DNA of 64,000 bases. Source: Euphorbia lathyris. Taxonomy: Eukaryota > Streptophyta > Magnoliopsida > Malpighiales > Euphorbiaceae. Shown here piece by piece: positions 1 to 9,698 of this stretch (position 1 is the first letter of the stretch; each line of letters opens with the position of its first letter). A model generated the notes under the pieces. That model did no database searches and was not told the DNA's origin. It was given only the letters and a program-made list of their open reading frames with translations. A program made the translations under genes and the position numbers. The DNA is taken from positions 109,830,807 to 109,894,806 of the forward strand of contig NC_088910.1 of assembly GCF_963576675.1 (NCBI RefSeq), written 5' to 3'.

Positions 1-674
1 ATATTAAACTTTTAAGTGTAACTAATGATAACAAATTAATTTAATTAGAACAAGAGTTATAGAGGAACTCTAGTATACCTTTCAAAGCAATCCTCAGTGG
101 AGACTTCTGAACTCTGCCTGACACCCTCTCATTATCATCATGGGTTATGGCTGTGTTCCAGCATCTCTACACACCTCTTGGAGTCGTCTGAAGGCTAACT
201 ATTGTTGCTTTATAACTCTGGATCTTTTTAAACTAATATGCTATACGGAAGTTAAACTTAAGTAGTTAACAACTATGGATGCTAAAAGGGGAAGTTTAGA
301 AAGCCATGGATATAGAGAGAAAGAAAGCTTTTATTGCTCAAAGCAAGTTATGTCTCATACATCATATGTCTTCTCCTTATATAGGTAGAAGATCAAAGGT
401 GAAATTACAAAAAAGGAGATTACATCATCACAAAAGTTAAAAGTACAAACTTTTAGGTTACACGTGTCGAATGCTTCTTATTTTGCTCTTCCACCTCAAG
501 CTTTACATCTTGCCACTAATCTCTAATGTTTCCACCTCATGCTTCTTCTTTGGACACATGTCTCTTCATATCTTCATGTCTTGCCACGTGTTGATCTTAT
601 TGCCACCTTTTCTTTAGGTATTGACACCTCGTTCTTATATTTCTTATTTTTCTTATCCATTTTTATCTCATTTT
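1..674 (-). promoter_or_regulatory. Caulimovirid intergenic region, copy A
   Basis: Non-coding viral region downstream of the transactivator on the minus strand. A TATA box lies at 376-383 (reverse complement TATATAAG) and a polyadenylation hexamer AATAAA at 330-335, 40-50 bases further along in the direction of transcription. This is the usual arrangement of a pararetroviral promoter followed closely by its own poly(A) signal. Two ACGT-core (CACGTG) motifs lie upstream, near 463 and 586. The same region recurs at 3301-3958, 8238-9030 and 16562-17348. Confidence 0.75.
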
Positions 675-1775
675 CTAAATAAATGGATCCTCCTCTTTTC
701 CTGGATGGGCTTCTTCTTTGGGCCTTATGGAGTCAATATTCATGGGCTCAGGTCTTATGGGCTCAATTCTAATTAAACATGATTTTCTTGGGCCATATAT
801 AGATTCATAATGGGCTAATGTATCTGAACTATGTTTATATTTCTTATCCATCAATTTCGTATGCATTTCTATCAAAATTTGTTGACTCGTTTCATCACCC
901 ATTTCCATTAAATAGTTGATAGTTATCATTTCTTCAACTTCTCCATGATTCGATCTGGCTATTATAGCCACCTTTTTATTTCTAATATAGTCTTCGAGTC
1001 TACATTTGATCGTATGGATTCCATGTGCTCGTTTTTCTCCTAACCAAGATTTAAAATTTTCTAATTTGCATGGAATGTCCCATTGATGGTCGGAATTATC
1101 TACATCAATCTTAGTGTTTCTACCAGTCTTAAAAATCTGAGCAATTATTATCGGTTTCCCTTCTAAGTCCATAGCAGCATCAAAAATTTGAACACAAAAT
1201 ATTCCTCTTCCAAATCTTAATCCAAGTTCGTCAATGGATCTAGGTATGATAGATGGGAGTTTTGAAACACTATTAAGGCTCTCATCAGTCATGACTTTGT
1301 CCAGAAATCCATATCGAAATAGTTTCTGAACAACATCTGGACTGCAGTCTTCTGAGCATATATACCTAGGGTATTTGGTCATCTTAATGGTTCTATATAC
1401 GGTTTGACTCTTCTTATATGTAAAAAATTTCATGATATTCTTATATGCTTCTGTCATTTCTGGAGGGAATTGTATAACCTGGGAGGTTGTGATTTCTGAT
1501 GAGTTCTGATTAATCAGCTTAGAATGGTTCAAGGTGGTGGCTCCTGAGAGTCCACTAGATGAAGTTGGCAGCTCAATTGGCTTCTTATGAAGATCTCCTA
1601 ACAACTCATAAGATGATCTAGGAGTCATGGTTCGTATATTCTGATTGTTCTGAGACTGGAGTTTCTTGAGTTCTTCCTCAAGGTTGTCTAGAAAGTTCTC
1701 ATGATTTCTGATCATTGCCAGCATCTGGCGGTTCTGATTTCTGATTTCTGATATTCGCTGGATCATTATCTCCAT
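675..1775 (-). CDS. Caulimovirid translational transactivator (TAV/inclusion-body protein), copy A
   Basis: Intact 366-codon ORF, identical in predicted protein to 3959-5059 and 15461-16561. Known role of the family: an inclusion-body matrix protein that lets ribosomes reinitiate on the polycistronic viral RNA. The N-terminal 40 residues are coiled-coil-like and Gln/Asn-rich. An LLGDLHKK motif follows at about residues 58-65, and the conserved TAV core (Phe-Gly-Arg-Gly-Ile-Phe-Cys and following strands) lies at about 185-300. The C-terminus is rich in Pro and Glu. The start overlaps the end of Pol by 77 bases in another frame. Family assignment is from position and core pattern. Confidence 0.85.
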   Translation of the reverse strand: MEIMIQRISEIRNQNRQMLAMIRNHENFLDNLEEELKKLQSQNNQNIRTMTPRSSYELLGDLHKKPIELPTSSSGLSGATTLNHSKLINQNSSEITTSQVIQFPPEMTEAYKNIMKFFTYKKSQTVYRTIKMTKYPRYICSEDCSPDVVQKLFRYGFLDKVMTDESLNSVSKLPSIIPRSIDELGLRFGRGIFCVQIFDAAMDLEGKPIIIAQIFKTGRNTKIDVDNSDHQWDIPCKLENFKSWLGEKRAHGIHTIKCRLEDYIRNKKVAIIARSNHGEVEEMITINYLMEMGDETSQQILIEMHTKLMDKKYKHSSDTLAHYESIYGPRKSCLIRIEPIRPEPMNIDSIRPKEEAHPGKEEDPFI

Positions 1776-3300
1776 TCCTGCTCAAAAAATCAGCTAAGAT
1801 ATTTCGTTTTCCAGAGATAGGTTTAACAACAAAATTATAGCAATTGAAAAAACTTTGCCAATGCCTTCTTTTGTTCAATTCTGGTAGGGGATCTATTTTA
1901 TTTCTGATAAATGCTCCTACTTGTGTATTATCTGTTCTTATGATAAATTCTATGGGTAACAAATGATACCTAAATCCTTTAATTCCATTTTTAACAGCTA
2001 GTAATTCTTTTTCATTGATATGATAATTTTTCTCTGAGGGTTTCCAAGTTCCTGATCTATAGCCACATATTAAAGGAGTTTCTTTGTCTATATCTTCTTT
2101 TCTATATGCGATGAGTACTGCTCCCCACCCGATATCACTAGCATCTGTATATAATTCTAATTGATCATTATCTTTAGGTAGTCTTAATTTTGGGAGAACT
2201 TTTACTGCTTCTTTTATTTTTCTTATAGTATCAGTGTGAGTTGTCGTCCATTCAAATACTTTATGTTTCTTAATTAGCTCTTGCAAGGGTTGTCGTAATT
2301 TTGGTAAGTCTTTTATATAATCTGATGCATAATTTATTATTCCTAGAAATTGTTGTACTTCTTTCTTAGTATCTAATTTTTCTTTAAAATTTTCGATTCT
2401 AGTTACGATATGATCTTGTAGTTGTAATCCTTCACTATCTATTATATATCCTAAATATTCTATTTTATTTTTAAAGATTTCTGATTTCTTTTCAGATAAA
2501 AGGATTCCATGTTGTCGTACTGTTTTTATAAATGCATCTAGGTGCTGTAAATGGTCTGCTATATTATTGCTATAGATTAATATATCATCGACATAAACTA
2601 CACAGAAGTCATTTAATTTTCTAAATATCGTATCCATTCATCGTTGAAATATCTGGGGTGCATTTTTCAAACCAAAAGGTAACACAATCCATTCATAATG
2701 TCCTTGTGGTGCACTAAATGCTGTTAAAGGTCTTGATTCTTTAGTAAGCTTAATTTGCCAAAAGCCACTTTTACAATCAAATTTACTAAACCACTTTTTT
2801 CCTGATAATCTATTAATTAAATTTCTCTTATAAGGTAAAAAATATCCATCAAAAATCATTTTCTTATTTAGTTCTCGATAATCTATTACCATTCTTGCTT
2901 TGCCTCTCTTTTGTTCGCTATGTTTTCTTACTAAGAATGCCGGGCTACTATGAGGGCTTTTACTTTCTTGAATTAATTTTAAGTCTAATAATTCTTTTAT
3001 TTGTATTTCAAATTCCTTTTGATCATCAGGACTATATCTTATTGGTCTAGTGCGAACAACATCATTAGGGTTTATGAGTTCTATCGTAGCATATATCTTT
3101 TCTTTTTCCCACAACGTTATAGGGTTTTCTCCAAAGTTGATCTTTAAATGGTCTAAATATTTTTGTTTTAAAAGTTCTAAATTAGTATCTCTGTTTGTTT
3201 TGATATTATGTATTGTGAGTGGATATAAAGGTAGGACGCGCTTAAGGATAATCCATTTATTACAAGGAGTTAAAAGACTTATGGTTTCAGGTTTGATTAG
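1699..3300 (-). pseudogene. Caulimovirid Pol (RT-RNase H), 5'-truncated with a nonsense codon, copy A
   Basis: Minus-strand polymerase remnant. It lacks the protease and the first ~106 codons because of the junction at 3300. One in-frame TGA at 2638-2640 replaces the CGA arginine codon that precedes Met-Asp-Thr-Ile in the other copies. A second difference near 2861 changes Thr to Met. Both are C-to-T on the coding strand at a CpG, as expected from deamination of methylated cytosine. The RT YVDD box and RNase H motifs lie downstream of the stop and are otherwise intact. Confidence 0.9.
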
Positions 3301-3958
3301 TGTAACTAATGATAACAAATTAATTTAATTAGAACAAGAGTTATAGAGGAACTCTAGTATACCTTTCAAAGCAATCCTCAGTGGAGACTTCTGAACTCTG
3401 CCTGACACCCTCTCATTATCATCATGGGTTATGGCTGTGTTCCAGCATCTCTACACACCTCTTGGAGTCGTCTGAAGGCTAACTATTGTTGCTTTATAAC
3501 TCTGGATCTTTTTAAACTAATATGCTATACGGAAGTTAAACTTAAGTAGTTAACAACTATGGATGCTAAAAGGGGAAGTTTAGAAAGCCATGGATATAGA
3601 GAGAAAGAAAGCTTTTATTGCTCAAAGCAAGTTATGTCTCATACATCATATGTCTTCTCCTTATATAGGTAGAAGATCAAAGGTGAAATTACCAAAAAGG
3701 AGATTACATCATCACAAAAGTTAAAAGTACAAACTTTTAGGTTACACGTGTCGAATGCTTCTTATTTTGCTCTTCCACCTCAAGCTTTACATCTTGCCAC
3801 TAATCTCTAATGTTTCCACCTCATGCTTCTTCTTTGGACACATGTCTCTTCATATCTTCATGTCTTGCCACGTGTTGATCTTATTGCCACCTTTTCTTTA
3901 GGTATTGACACCTCGTTCTTATATTTCTTATTTTTCTTATCCATTTTTATCTCATTTT
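3301..3958 (-). promoter_or_regulatory. Caulimovirid intergenic region, copy B
   Basis: Same region as at 1-674. TATA box at 3660-3667 and AATAAA at 3614-3619, both on the minus strand. It stops at 3301, before the leader end and primer-binding site, and is joined directly to mid-Pol sequence of copy A. Confidence 0.75.
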
Positions 3959-5059
3959 CTAAATAAATGGATCCTCCTCTTTTCCTGGATGGGCTTCTTC
4001 TTTGGGCCTTATGGAGTCAATATTCATGGGCTCAGGTCTTATGGGCTCAATTCTAATTAAACATGATTTTCTTGGGCCATATATAGATTCATAATGGGCT
4101 AATGTATCTGAACTATGTTTATATTTCTTATCCATCAATTTCGTATGCATTTCTATCAAAATTTGTTGACTCGTTTCATCACCCATTTCCATTAAATAGT
4201 TGATAGTTATCATTTCTTCAACTTCTCCATGATTCGATCTGGCTATTATAGCCACCTTTTTATTTCTAATATAGTCTTCGAGTCTACATTTGATCGTATG
4301 GATTCCATGTGCTCGTTTTTCTCCTAACCAAGATTTAAAATTTTCTAATTTGCATGGAATGTCCCATTGATGGTCGGAATTATCTACATCAATCTTAGTG
4401 TTTCTACCAGTCTTAAAAATCTGAGCAATTATTATCGGTTTCCCTTCTAAGTCCATAGCAGCATCAAAAATTTGAACACAAAATATTCCTCTTCCAAATC
4501 TTAATCCAAGTTCGTCAATGGATCTAGGTATGATAGATGGGAGTTTTGAAACACTATTAAGGCTCTCATCAGTCATGACTTTGTCCAGAAATCCATATCG
4601 AAATAGTTTCTGAACAACATCTGGACTGCAGTCTTCTGAGCATATATACCTAGGGTATTTGGTCATCTTAATGGTTCTATATACGGTTTGACTCTTCTTA
4701 TATGTAAAAAATTTCATGATATTCTTATATGCTTCTGTCATTTCTGGAGGGAATTGTATAACCTGGGAGGTTGTGATTTCTGATGAGTTCTGATTAATCA
4801 GCTTAGAATGGTTCAAGGTGGTGGCTCCTGAGAGTCCACTAGATGAAGTTGGCAGCTCAATTGGCTTCTTATGAAGATCTCCTAACAACTCATAAGATGA
4901 TCTAGGAGTCATGGTTCGTATATTCTGATTGTTCTGAGACTGGAGTTTCTTGAGTTCTTCCTCAAGGTTGTCTAGAAAGTTCTCATGATTTCTGATCATT
5001 GCCAGCATCTGGCGGTTCTGATTTCTGATTTCTGATATTCGCTGGATCATTATCTCCAT
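3959..5059 (-). CDS. Caulimovirid transactivator (TAV), copy B
   Basis: Intact 366-codon ORF, same predicted protein as 15461-16561. Expected to act in the cytoplasm as inclusion-body matrix and reinitiation factor. N-terminal coiled-coil-like segment, LLGDLHKK motif near residue 60, conserved core at about 185-300. It overlaps Pol (4983-6905) by 77 bases. No break seen. Confidence 0.86.
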   Translation of the reverse strand: MEIMIQRISEIRNQNRQMLAMIRNHENFLDNLEEELKKLQSQNNQNIRTMTPRSSYELLGDLHKKPIELPTSSSGLSGATTLNHSKLINQNSSEITTSQVIQFPPEMTEAYKNIMKFFTYKKSQTVYRTIKMTKYPRYICSEDCSPDVVQKLFRYGFLDKVMTDESLNSVSKLPSIIPRSIDELGLRFGRGIFCVQIFDAAMDLEGKPIIIAQIFKTGRNTKIDVDNSDHQWDIPCKLENFKSWLGEKRAHGIHTIKCRLEDYIRNKKVAIIARSNHGEVEEMITINYLMEMGDETSQQILIEMHTKLMDKKYKHSSDTLAHYESIYGPRKSCLIRIEPIRPEPMNIDSIRPKEEAHPGKEEDPFI

Positions 5060-6905
5060 TCCTGCTCAAAAAATCAGCTAAGATATTTCGTTTTCCAGAG
5101 ATAGGTTTAACAACAAAATTATAGCAATTGAAAAAACTTTGCCAATGCCTTCTTTTGTTCAATTCTGGTAGGGGATCTATTTTATTTCTGATAAATGCTC
5201 CTACTTGTGTATTATCTGTTCTTATGATAAATTCTATGGGTAACAAATGATACCTAAATCCTTTAATTCCATTTTTAACAGCTAGTAATTCTTTTTCATT
5301 GATATGATAATTTTTCTCTGAGGGTTTCCAAGTTCCTGATCTATAGCCACATATTAAAGGAGTTTCTTTGTCTATATCTTCTTTTCTATATGCGATGAGT
5401 ACTGCTCCCCACCCGATATCACTAGCATCTGTATATAATTCTAATTGATCATTATCTTTAGGTAGTCTTAATTTTGGGAGAACTTTTACTGCTTCTTTTA
5501 TTTTTCTTATAGTATCAGTGTGAGTTGTCGTCCATTCAAATACTTTATGTTTCTTAATTAGCTCTTGCAAGGGTTGTCGTAATTTTGGTAAGTCTTTTAT
5601 ATAATCTGATGCATAATTTATTATTCCTAGAAATTGTTGTACTTCTTTCTTAGTATCTAATTTTTCTTTAAAATTTTCGATTCTAGTTACGATATGATCT
5701 TGTAGTTGTAATCCTTCACTATCTATTATATATCCTAAATATTCTATTTTATTTTTAAAGATTTCTGATTTCTTTTCAGATAAAAGGATTCCATGTTGTC
5801 GTACTGTTTTTATAAATGCATCTAGGTGCTGTAAATGGTCTGCTATATTATTGCTATAGATTAATATATCATCGACATAAACTACACAGAAGTCATTTAA
5901 TTTTCTAAATATCGTATCCATTCGTCGTTGAAATATCTGGGGTGCATTTTTCAAACCAAAAGGTAACACAATCCATTCATAATGTCCTTGTGGTGCACTA
6001 AATGCTGTTAAAGGTCTTGATTCTTTAGTAAGCTTAATTTGCCAAAAGCCACTTTTACAATCAAATTTACTAAACCACTTTTTTCCTGATAATCTATTAA
6101 TTAAATTTCTCTTATAAGGTAAAAAATATCCATCAAAAATCGTTTTCTTATTTAGTTCTCGATAATCTATTACCATTCTTGCTTTGCCTCTCTTTTGTTC
6201 GCTATGTTTTCTTACTAAGAATGCCGGGCTACTATGAGGGCTTTTACTTTCTTGAATTAATTTTAAGTCTAATAATTCTTTTATTTGTATTTCAAATTCC
6301 TTTTGATCATCAGGACTATATCTTATTGGTCTAGTGCGAACAACATCATTAGGGTTTATGAGTTCTATCGTAGCATATATCTTTTCTTTTTCCCACAACG
6401 TTATAGGGTTTTCTCCAAAGTTGATCTTTAAATGGTCTAAATATTTTTGTTTTAAAAGTTCTAAATTAGTATCTCTGTTTGTTTTGATATTATGTATTGT
6501 GAGTGGATATAAAGGTAGGACGCGCTTAAGGATAATCCATTTATTACAAGGAGTTAAAAGACTTATGGTTTCAGGTTTGATTAGCTGGACTTTAAAGAAA
6601 TCAAGAAAATTATTTCCTAATAATATATGTTGTTTCATATTATTTTCTTGATAAATTATGGGTAATCGAAAGATTGTCTTGTTAAGTATTAATCTCATAT
6701 TTTCGGCTATAATATCTAATTCTTTCATTTGTTCATTAAATCCTGTAACTCTGACCTTATGTCCTTTAGATCTTTTCCATTTATGGGGAACTAGTACATC
6801 TTGCTTCGCTAAACATATATCAGCTCCACTATCTATAAATATGCGGCGTTTTATAATCTTATTAGGTTTATATTCTACCGGTGCTTCTACATATATGGCT
6901 ACCAT
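4983..6905 (-). CDS. Caulimovirid protease-reverse transcriptase-RNase H polyprotein, copy B
   Basis: Intact 640-codon ORF, the same as copy C at 13615-15537. Aspartic protease with Asp25-Ser-Gly near the N-terminus; RT with YVDD at residues 343-346; RNase H beginning at the Tyr-Thr-Asp-Ala motif (Asp493). It would copy pregenomic RNA into DNA. Its start codon overlaps the capsid stop codon by one base (TAATG). It has the CGA arginine codon that is mutated to stop in copy A. Confidence 0.93.
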   Translation of the reverse strand: MVAIYVEAPVEYKPNKIIKRRIFIDSGADICLAKQDVLVPHKWKRSKGHKVRVTGFNEQMKELDIIAENMRLILNKTIFRLPIIYQENNMKQHILLGNNFLDFFKVQLIKPETISLLTPCNKWIILKRVLPLYPLTIHNIKTNRDTNLELLKQKYLDHLKINFGENPITLWEKEKIYATIELINPNDVVRTRPIRYSPDDQKEFEIQIKELLDLKLIQESKSPHSSPAFLVRKHSEQKRGKARMVIDYRELNKKTIFDGYFLPYKRNLINRLSGKKWFSKFDCKSGFWQIKLTKESRPLTAFSAPQGHYEWIVLPFGLKNAPQIFQRRMDTIFRKLNDFCVVYVDDILIYSNNIADHLQHLDAFIKTVRQHGILLSEKKSEIFKNKIEYLGYIIDSEGLQLQDHIVTRIENFKEKLDTKKEVQQFLGIINYASDYIKDLPKLRQPLQELIKKHKVFEWTTTHTDTIRKIKEAVKVLPKLRLPKDNDQLELYTDASDIGWGAVLIAYRKEDIDKETPLICGYRSGTWKPSEKNYHINEKELLAVKNGIKGFRYHLLPIEFIIRTDNTQVGAFIRNKIDPLPELNKRRHWQSFFNCYNFVVKPISGKRNILADFLSRNGDNDPANIRNQKSEPPDAGNDQKS

Positions 6906-7980
6906 TAGTTATTAGTTTCACTATCTTCATATTCTATTGGTTCTAATTCTTCTGAGTTCTCACCTTCTGTTTCAGTAATATAAAATTCATCTTCTTTATG
7001 CCATTTATCATCGCTGGCTCTTATTTGTTCTAGACTCATTATAAATTCTGTTGTTCCTATATATTTGACACCTTTTTGTTTTAATTTAGGGCATTTATTA
7101 GCATAATGTCCTTTCTCATTACAATTCCAACATTTACATTCTGTAAGTTTAGTATTTTTATCCCTTAGTGGTCTTTCTCGTCTTTTCCTAAATTTTCGTT
7201 TATATCTAAATCTGTTCCGATTTTCGGGATTATTTTTATATCGTCTAAATCGTTTTCGTCGAAATCGTCCATTATCATACTTGTTAGTATAAGACTTCTT
7301 ATATGTCGGATTATGTCTATAAGTGCGATTAGGAGTATATCGTCTATATTTTCTCCTAATTTTATCATCACAACCAAAAACTAACCGTTTTTCCGTGAAT
7401 CCACATATTTCTCGTAACCCGAGTTTCTTATCCTTTTTAACCTTTTGTTGAACTCTATATTCTTCACATTTTCGCATAAGATAAGCTCGTAGTACTCTAA
7501 TTCTTTCTCCTAATGTATTTTCTTTTGGTTCTAATTGAGTATATTCTTTTGAAACTTCTACGTTGTATGGGTTTGGTAAGTGGTCATAATATAGTTGTTG
7601 GTATATCAATCCTTCTTGTGGTAAAAACCTAGCTTCATAAAAGAACTTAGTAAAACTGATAGTATATTCTGGTAATTTACTAATTTTACAACATTTCATG
7701 TTATTCAAATTCATTATTATTTCAGCTTTTCTTTCAGCAAATACTGTTTCTCTAGCCACTAACCATCTTTCTCCTAAAAATTCTCTTTTTAATACCATAT
7801 CGAATAATAATAACATTGATTTCCAATCATGAGCACAAGCTTCTATTTGTGGTCTTAACTGATGAGTTATAGATTCCATCCAAAATCCTACTTTTCCTAT
7901 CATTGTTTTAGAGATTAGGTCATACATATAATCTAAATTTTCAGTGTGAGATGAATTCATTAAGGCTATGTACATTCCTA
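6905..7980 (-). pseudogene. Caulimovirid capsid protein, N-terminally truncated, copy B
   Basis: C-terminal half of the capsid gene (about residues 312-667 of copy C at 11612-13615). The open frame runs a few codons into the inverted neighbour and finds a fortuitous ATG at 7996. The real N-terminal coiled-coil and acidic region is absent, cut off at the head-to-head junction. Retained parts: capsid core, Arg/Lys-rich nucleic-acid-binding region, CX2CX4HX4C zinc knuckle and acidic tail. Confidence 0.88.
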
Positions 7981-7982
7981 AA

Positions 7983-8237
7983 ATGATAACTATCAACTAT
8001 TTAATGGAAATGGGTGATGAAACGAGTCAACAAATTTTGATAGAAATGCATACGAAATTGATGGATAAGAAATATAAACATAGTTCAGATACATTAGCCT
8101 ATTATGAATCTATATATGGCCCAAGAAAATCATGTTTAATTAGAATTGAGCCCATAAGACCTGAGCCCATGAATATTGACTCCATAAGGCCCAAAGAAGA
8201 AGCCCATCCAGGAAAAGAGGAGGATCCATTTATTTAG
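7983..8237 (+). pseudogene. Transactivator 3' fragment at left end of copy C
   Basis: The last 84 codons of the transactivator, matching 16307-16561 except for a C-to-T change that turns His into Tyr (near 8108). Its 5' part is replaced by inverted copy B. An ATG at 7968 contributed by copy B opens the frame by chance. It is a terminal-redundancy fragment, not a gene. Confidence 0.9.
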
Positions 8238-9092
8238 AAAATGAGATAAAAATGGATAAGAAAAATAAGAAATATAAGAACGAGGTGTCAATACCTAAAG
8301 AAAAGGTGGCAATAAGATCAACACGTGGCAAGACATGAAGATATGAAGAGACATGTGTCCAAAGAAGAAGCATGAGGTGGAAACATTAGAGATTAGTGGC
8401 AAGATGTAAAGCTTGAGGTGGAAGAGCAAAATAAGAAGCATTCGACACGTGTAACCTAAAAGTTTGTACTTTTAACTTTTGTGATGATGTAATCTCCTTT
8501 TTGGTAATTTCACCTTTGATCTTCTACCTATATAAGGAGAAGACATATGATGTATGAGACATAACTTGCTTTGAGCAATAAAAGCTTTCTTTCTCTCTAT
8601 ATCCATGGCTTTCTAAACTTCCCCTTTTAGCATCCATAGTTGTTAACTACTTAAGTTTAACTTCCGTATAGCATATTAGTTTAAAAAGATCCAGAGTTAT
8701 AAAGCAACAATAGTTAGCCTTCAGACGACTCCAAGAGGTGTGTAGAGATGCTGGAACACAGCCATAACCCATGATGATAATGAGAGGGTGTCAGGCAGAG
8801 TTCAGAAGTCTCCACTGAGGATTGCTTTGAAAGGTATACTAGAGTTCCTCTATAACTCTTGTTCTAATTAAATTAATTTGTTATCATTAGTTACACTTAA
8901 AAGTTTAATATATTGTGGATGTTAAATTTCATTTAACAATGTTTACTTCAGCAGTCGTTTGTCTTCCTACCCTTTTTAGGGTCATAAGAGCGATCCTGCA
9001 CACATTATACACATCAGAAAAAACGGTCCACATAAAATGGTATCAGAGCTTTCAAAGGATCTCACAAATAGTTAGAACTTTTTGAAATCACT
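8238..9092 (+). promoter_or_regulatory. Caulimovirid promoter and leader, 5' copy of C
   Basis: Intergenic region upstream of all eight ORFs. TATA box (TATATAAG) at 8529-8536; AATAAA at 8577-8582; CACGTG-core motifs near 8324 and 8446. Transcription would start shortly after the TATA box, giving a leader of about 530 bases that includes the primer-binding site at 9038-9050. No start site was mapped. A second copy of promoter and poly(A) signal sits at 16847-16900. Confidence 0.75.
9038..9050 (+). other. Primer-binding site for initiator tRNA-Met (minus-strand start)
   Basis: TGGTATCAGAGCT matches the complement of the 3' end of plant initiator tRNA-Met over its first 12 bases. In caulimovirids this primes reverse transcription and marks the minus-strand discontinuity. 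It lies 43 bases upstream of the first ORF. It is absent at the right end of copy C, where viral sequence stops just short of it. Confidence 0.9.
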
Positions 9093-9371
9093 ATGTCATC
9101 TTCATATACCAGTATGTTTGCATCACAGCTTAATATTCATAGGAAAGCAGTTGATAAAATTACAAGCGGCATAATTGAATTAGATTTAAGCAATAGTTTA
9201 GAAATTTCTATTCTATTAGGCAAATTAATTATATTATTAGAATATTACCAACATCTCCTTAATATAGGAACTAGTGATCTAAATAGGCATATAATGTTAA
9301 TAAGAAAAGTAGAAATGATTAAATGTCTAATTAATTTCACAATCGTGATTTTTCAGAATTATACACACTAG
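9093..9371 (+). CDS. Small caulimovirid ORF of unknown function (92 aa)
   Basis: First ORF after the primer-binding site, 92 codons. It is Ser/Ile/Leu-rich and mostly helical in appearance, with no motif I recognise. By position it corresponds to the small leader-proximal ORF (ORF VII-like) of caulimoviruses, whose function is generally unclear. It ends three bases before the next ATG at 9375, the tight spacing expected under reinitiation. It could be a non-conserved ORF, but the compact neighbourhood argues for a real gene. Confidence 0.6.
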   Translation: MSSSYTSMFASQLNIHRKAVDKITSGIIELDLSNSLEISILLGKLIILLEYYQHLLNIGTSDLNRHIMLIRKVEMIKCLINFTIVIFQNYTH

Positions 9372-9374
9372 ATA

Positions 9375-9698
9375 ATGGATATACCAGTTGAAAGTCTTAG
9401 GATTATTGCTGAAGAACCATTAATTTATAATCAGGATATCAATCAACATATTATAAGTTGTAGAAGAGCATTACAAATTATGGAATTAAAAGATAGACAA
9501 TTAGAAGTAGCACAAGGTGCTTTAGATGCTAAGCGTATTGAAAAGATAAAATTACAAAAAAGAGTTTTTGACTTAGAAGATGAAGTAAAACGATTAGAAG
9601 AAAAACATAGAGAGCAAGAAGAGACAATAGAAATTCAAAAACAAATAATTACTGAAAGTTACAGACATATTCAAGCTTTAATCAATGGAAGAGAATAA
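9375..9698 (+). CDS. Small caulimovirid coiled-coil ORF (107 aa)
   Basis: 107 codons. Residues ~35-95 are a strong heptad-like coiled coil rich in Lys, Glu, Gln and Leu. Its last 14 bases overlap the movement-protein start at 9685. No enzyme motif. Position upstream of the movement protein is not where caulimoviruses place their aphid-transmission or virion-associated proteins, so I do not name it. A role in multimerisation or virion association is only a guess from the coiled coil. Confidence 0.65.
   Translation: MDIPVESLRIIAEEPLIYNQDINQHIISCRRALQIMELKDRQLEVAQGALDAKRIEKIKLQKRVFDLEDEVKRLEEKHREQEETIEIQKQIITESYRHIQALINGRE

Larger units (their letters stand above)
1..3300 (-). other. Endogenous caulimovirid copy A (partial)
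   Basis: Minus-strand viral block, reading from truncated Pol (3300) through the transactivator to the intergenic region, and continuing off the left window edge. It matches copy B with a constant offset of 3284 bases. By eye I found only three differences in about 3.3 kb: near 403, at 2639 and near 2861. The Pol part begins abruptly at about codon 107, so the protease is absent. It joins copy B tail to head at 3300/3301. The near identity implies either duplication of one insertion or simultaneous integration of several viral molecules. Confidence 0.93.
3301..7980 (-). other. Endogenous caulimovirid copy B (partial)
   Basis: Minus-strand viral block: capsid gene truncated at its N-terminus, then complete Pol, complete transactivator and the intergenic region. 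It lacks the primer-binding site, the five ORFs upstream of the capsid gene and the first ~311 capsid codons. The right end (about 7978-7983) abuts the plus-strand copy head to head. The left end joins Pol of copy A. All complete ORFs in it are open. Confidence 0.93.

Noticed and set aside
7165..7377. 70-codon frame inside the capsid gene, also at 13143-13355
   Set aside because: Lies in the Arg-rich capsid region in another frame and is present only because the capsid copies are identical.
7968..8237. 89-codon plus-strand open frame at the viral inversion
   Set aside because: The ATG is contributed by the opposite-strand capsid fragment; the rest is a transactivator tail. A chance fusion at the junction, not a new gene.
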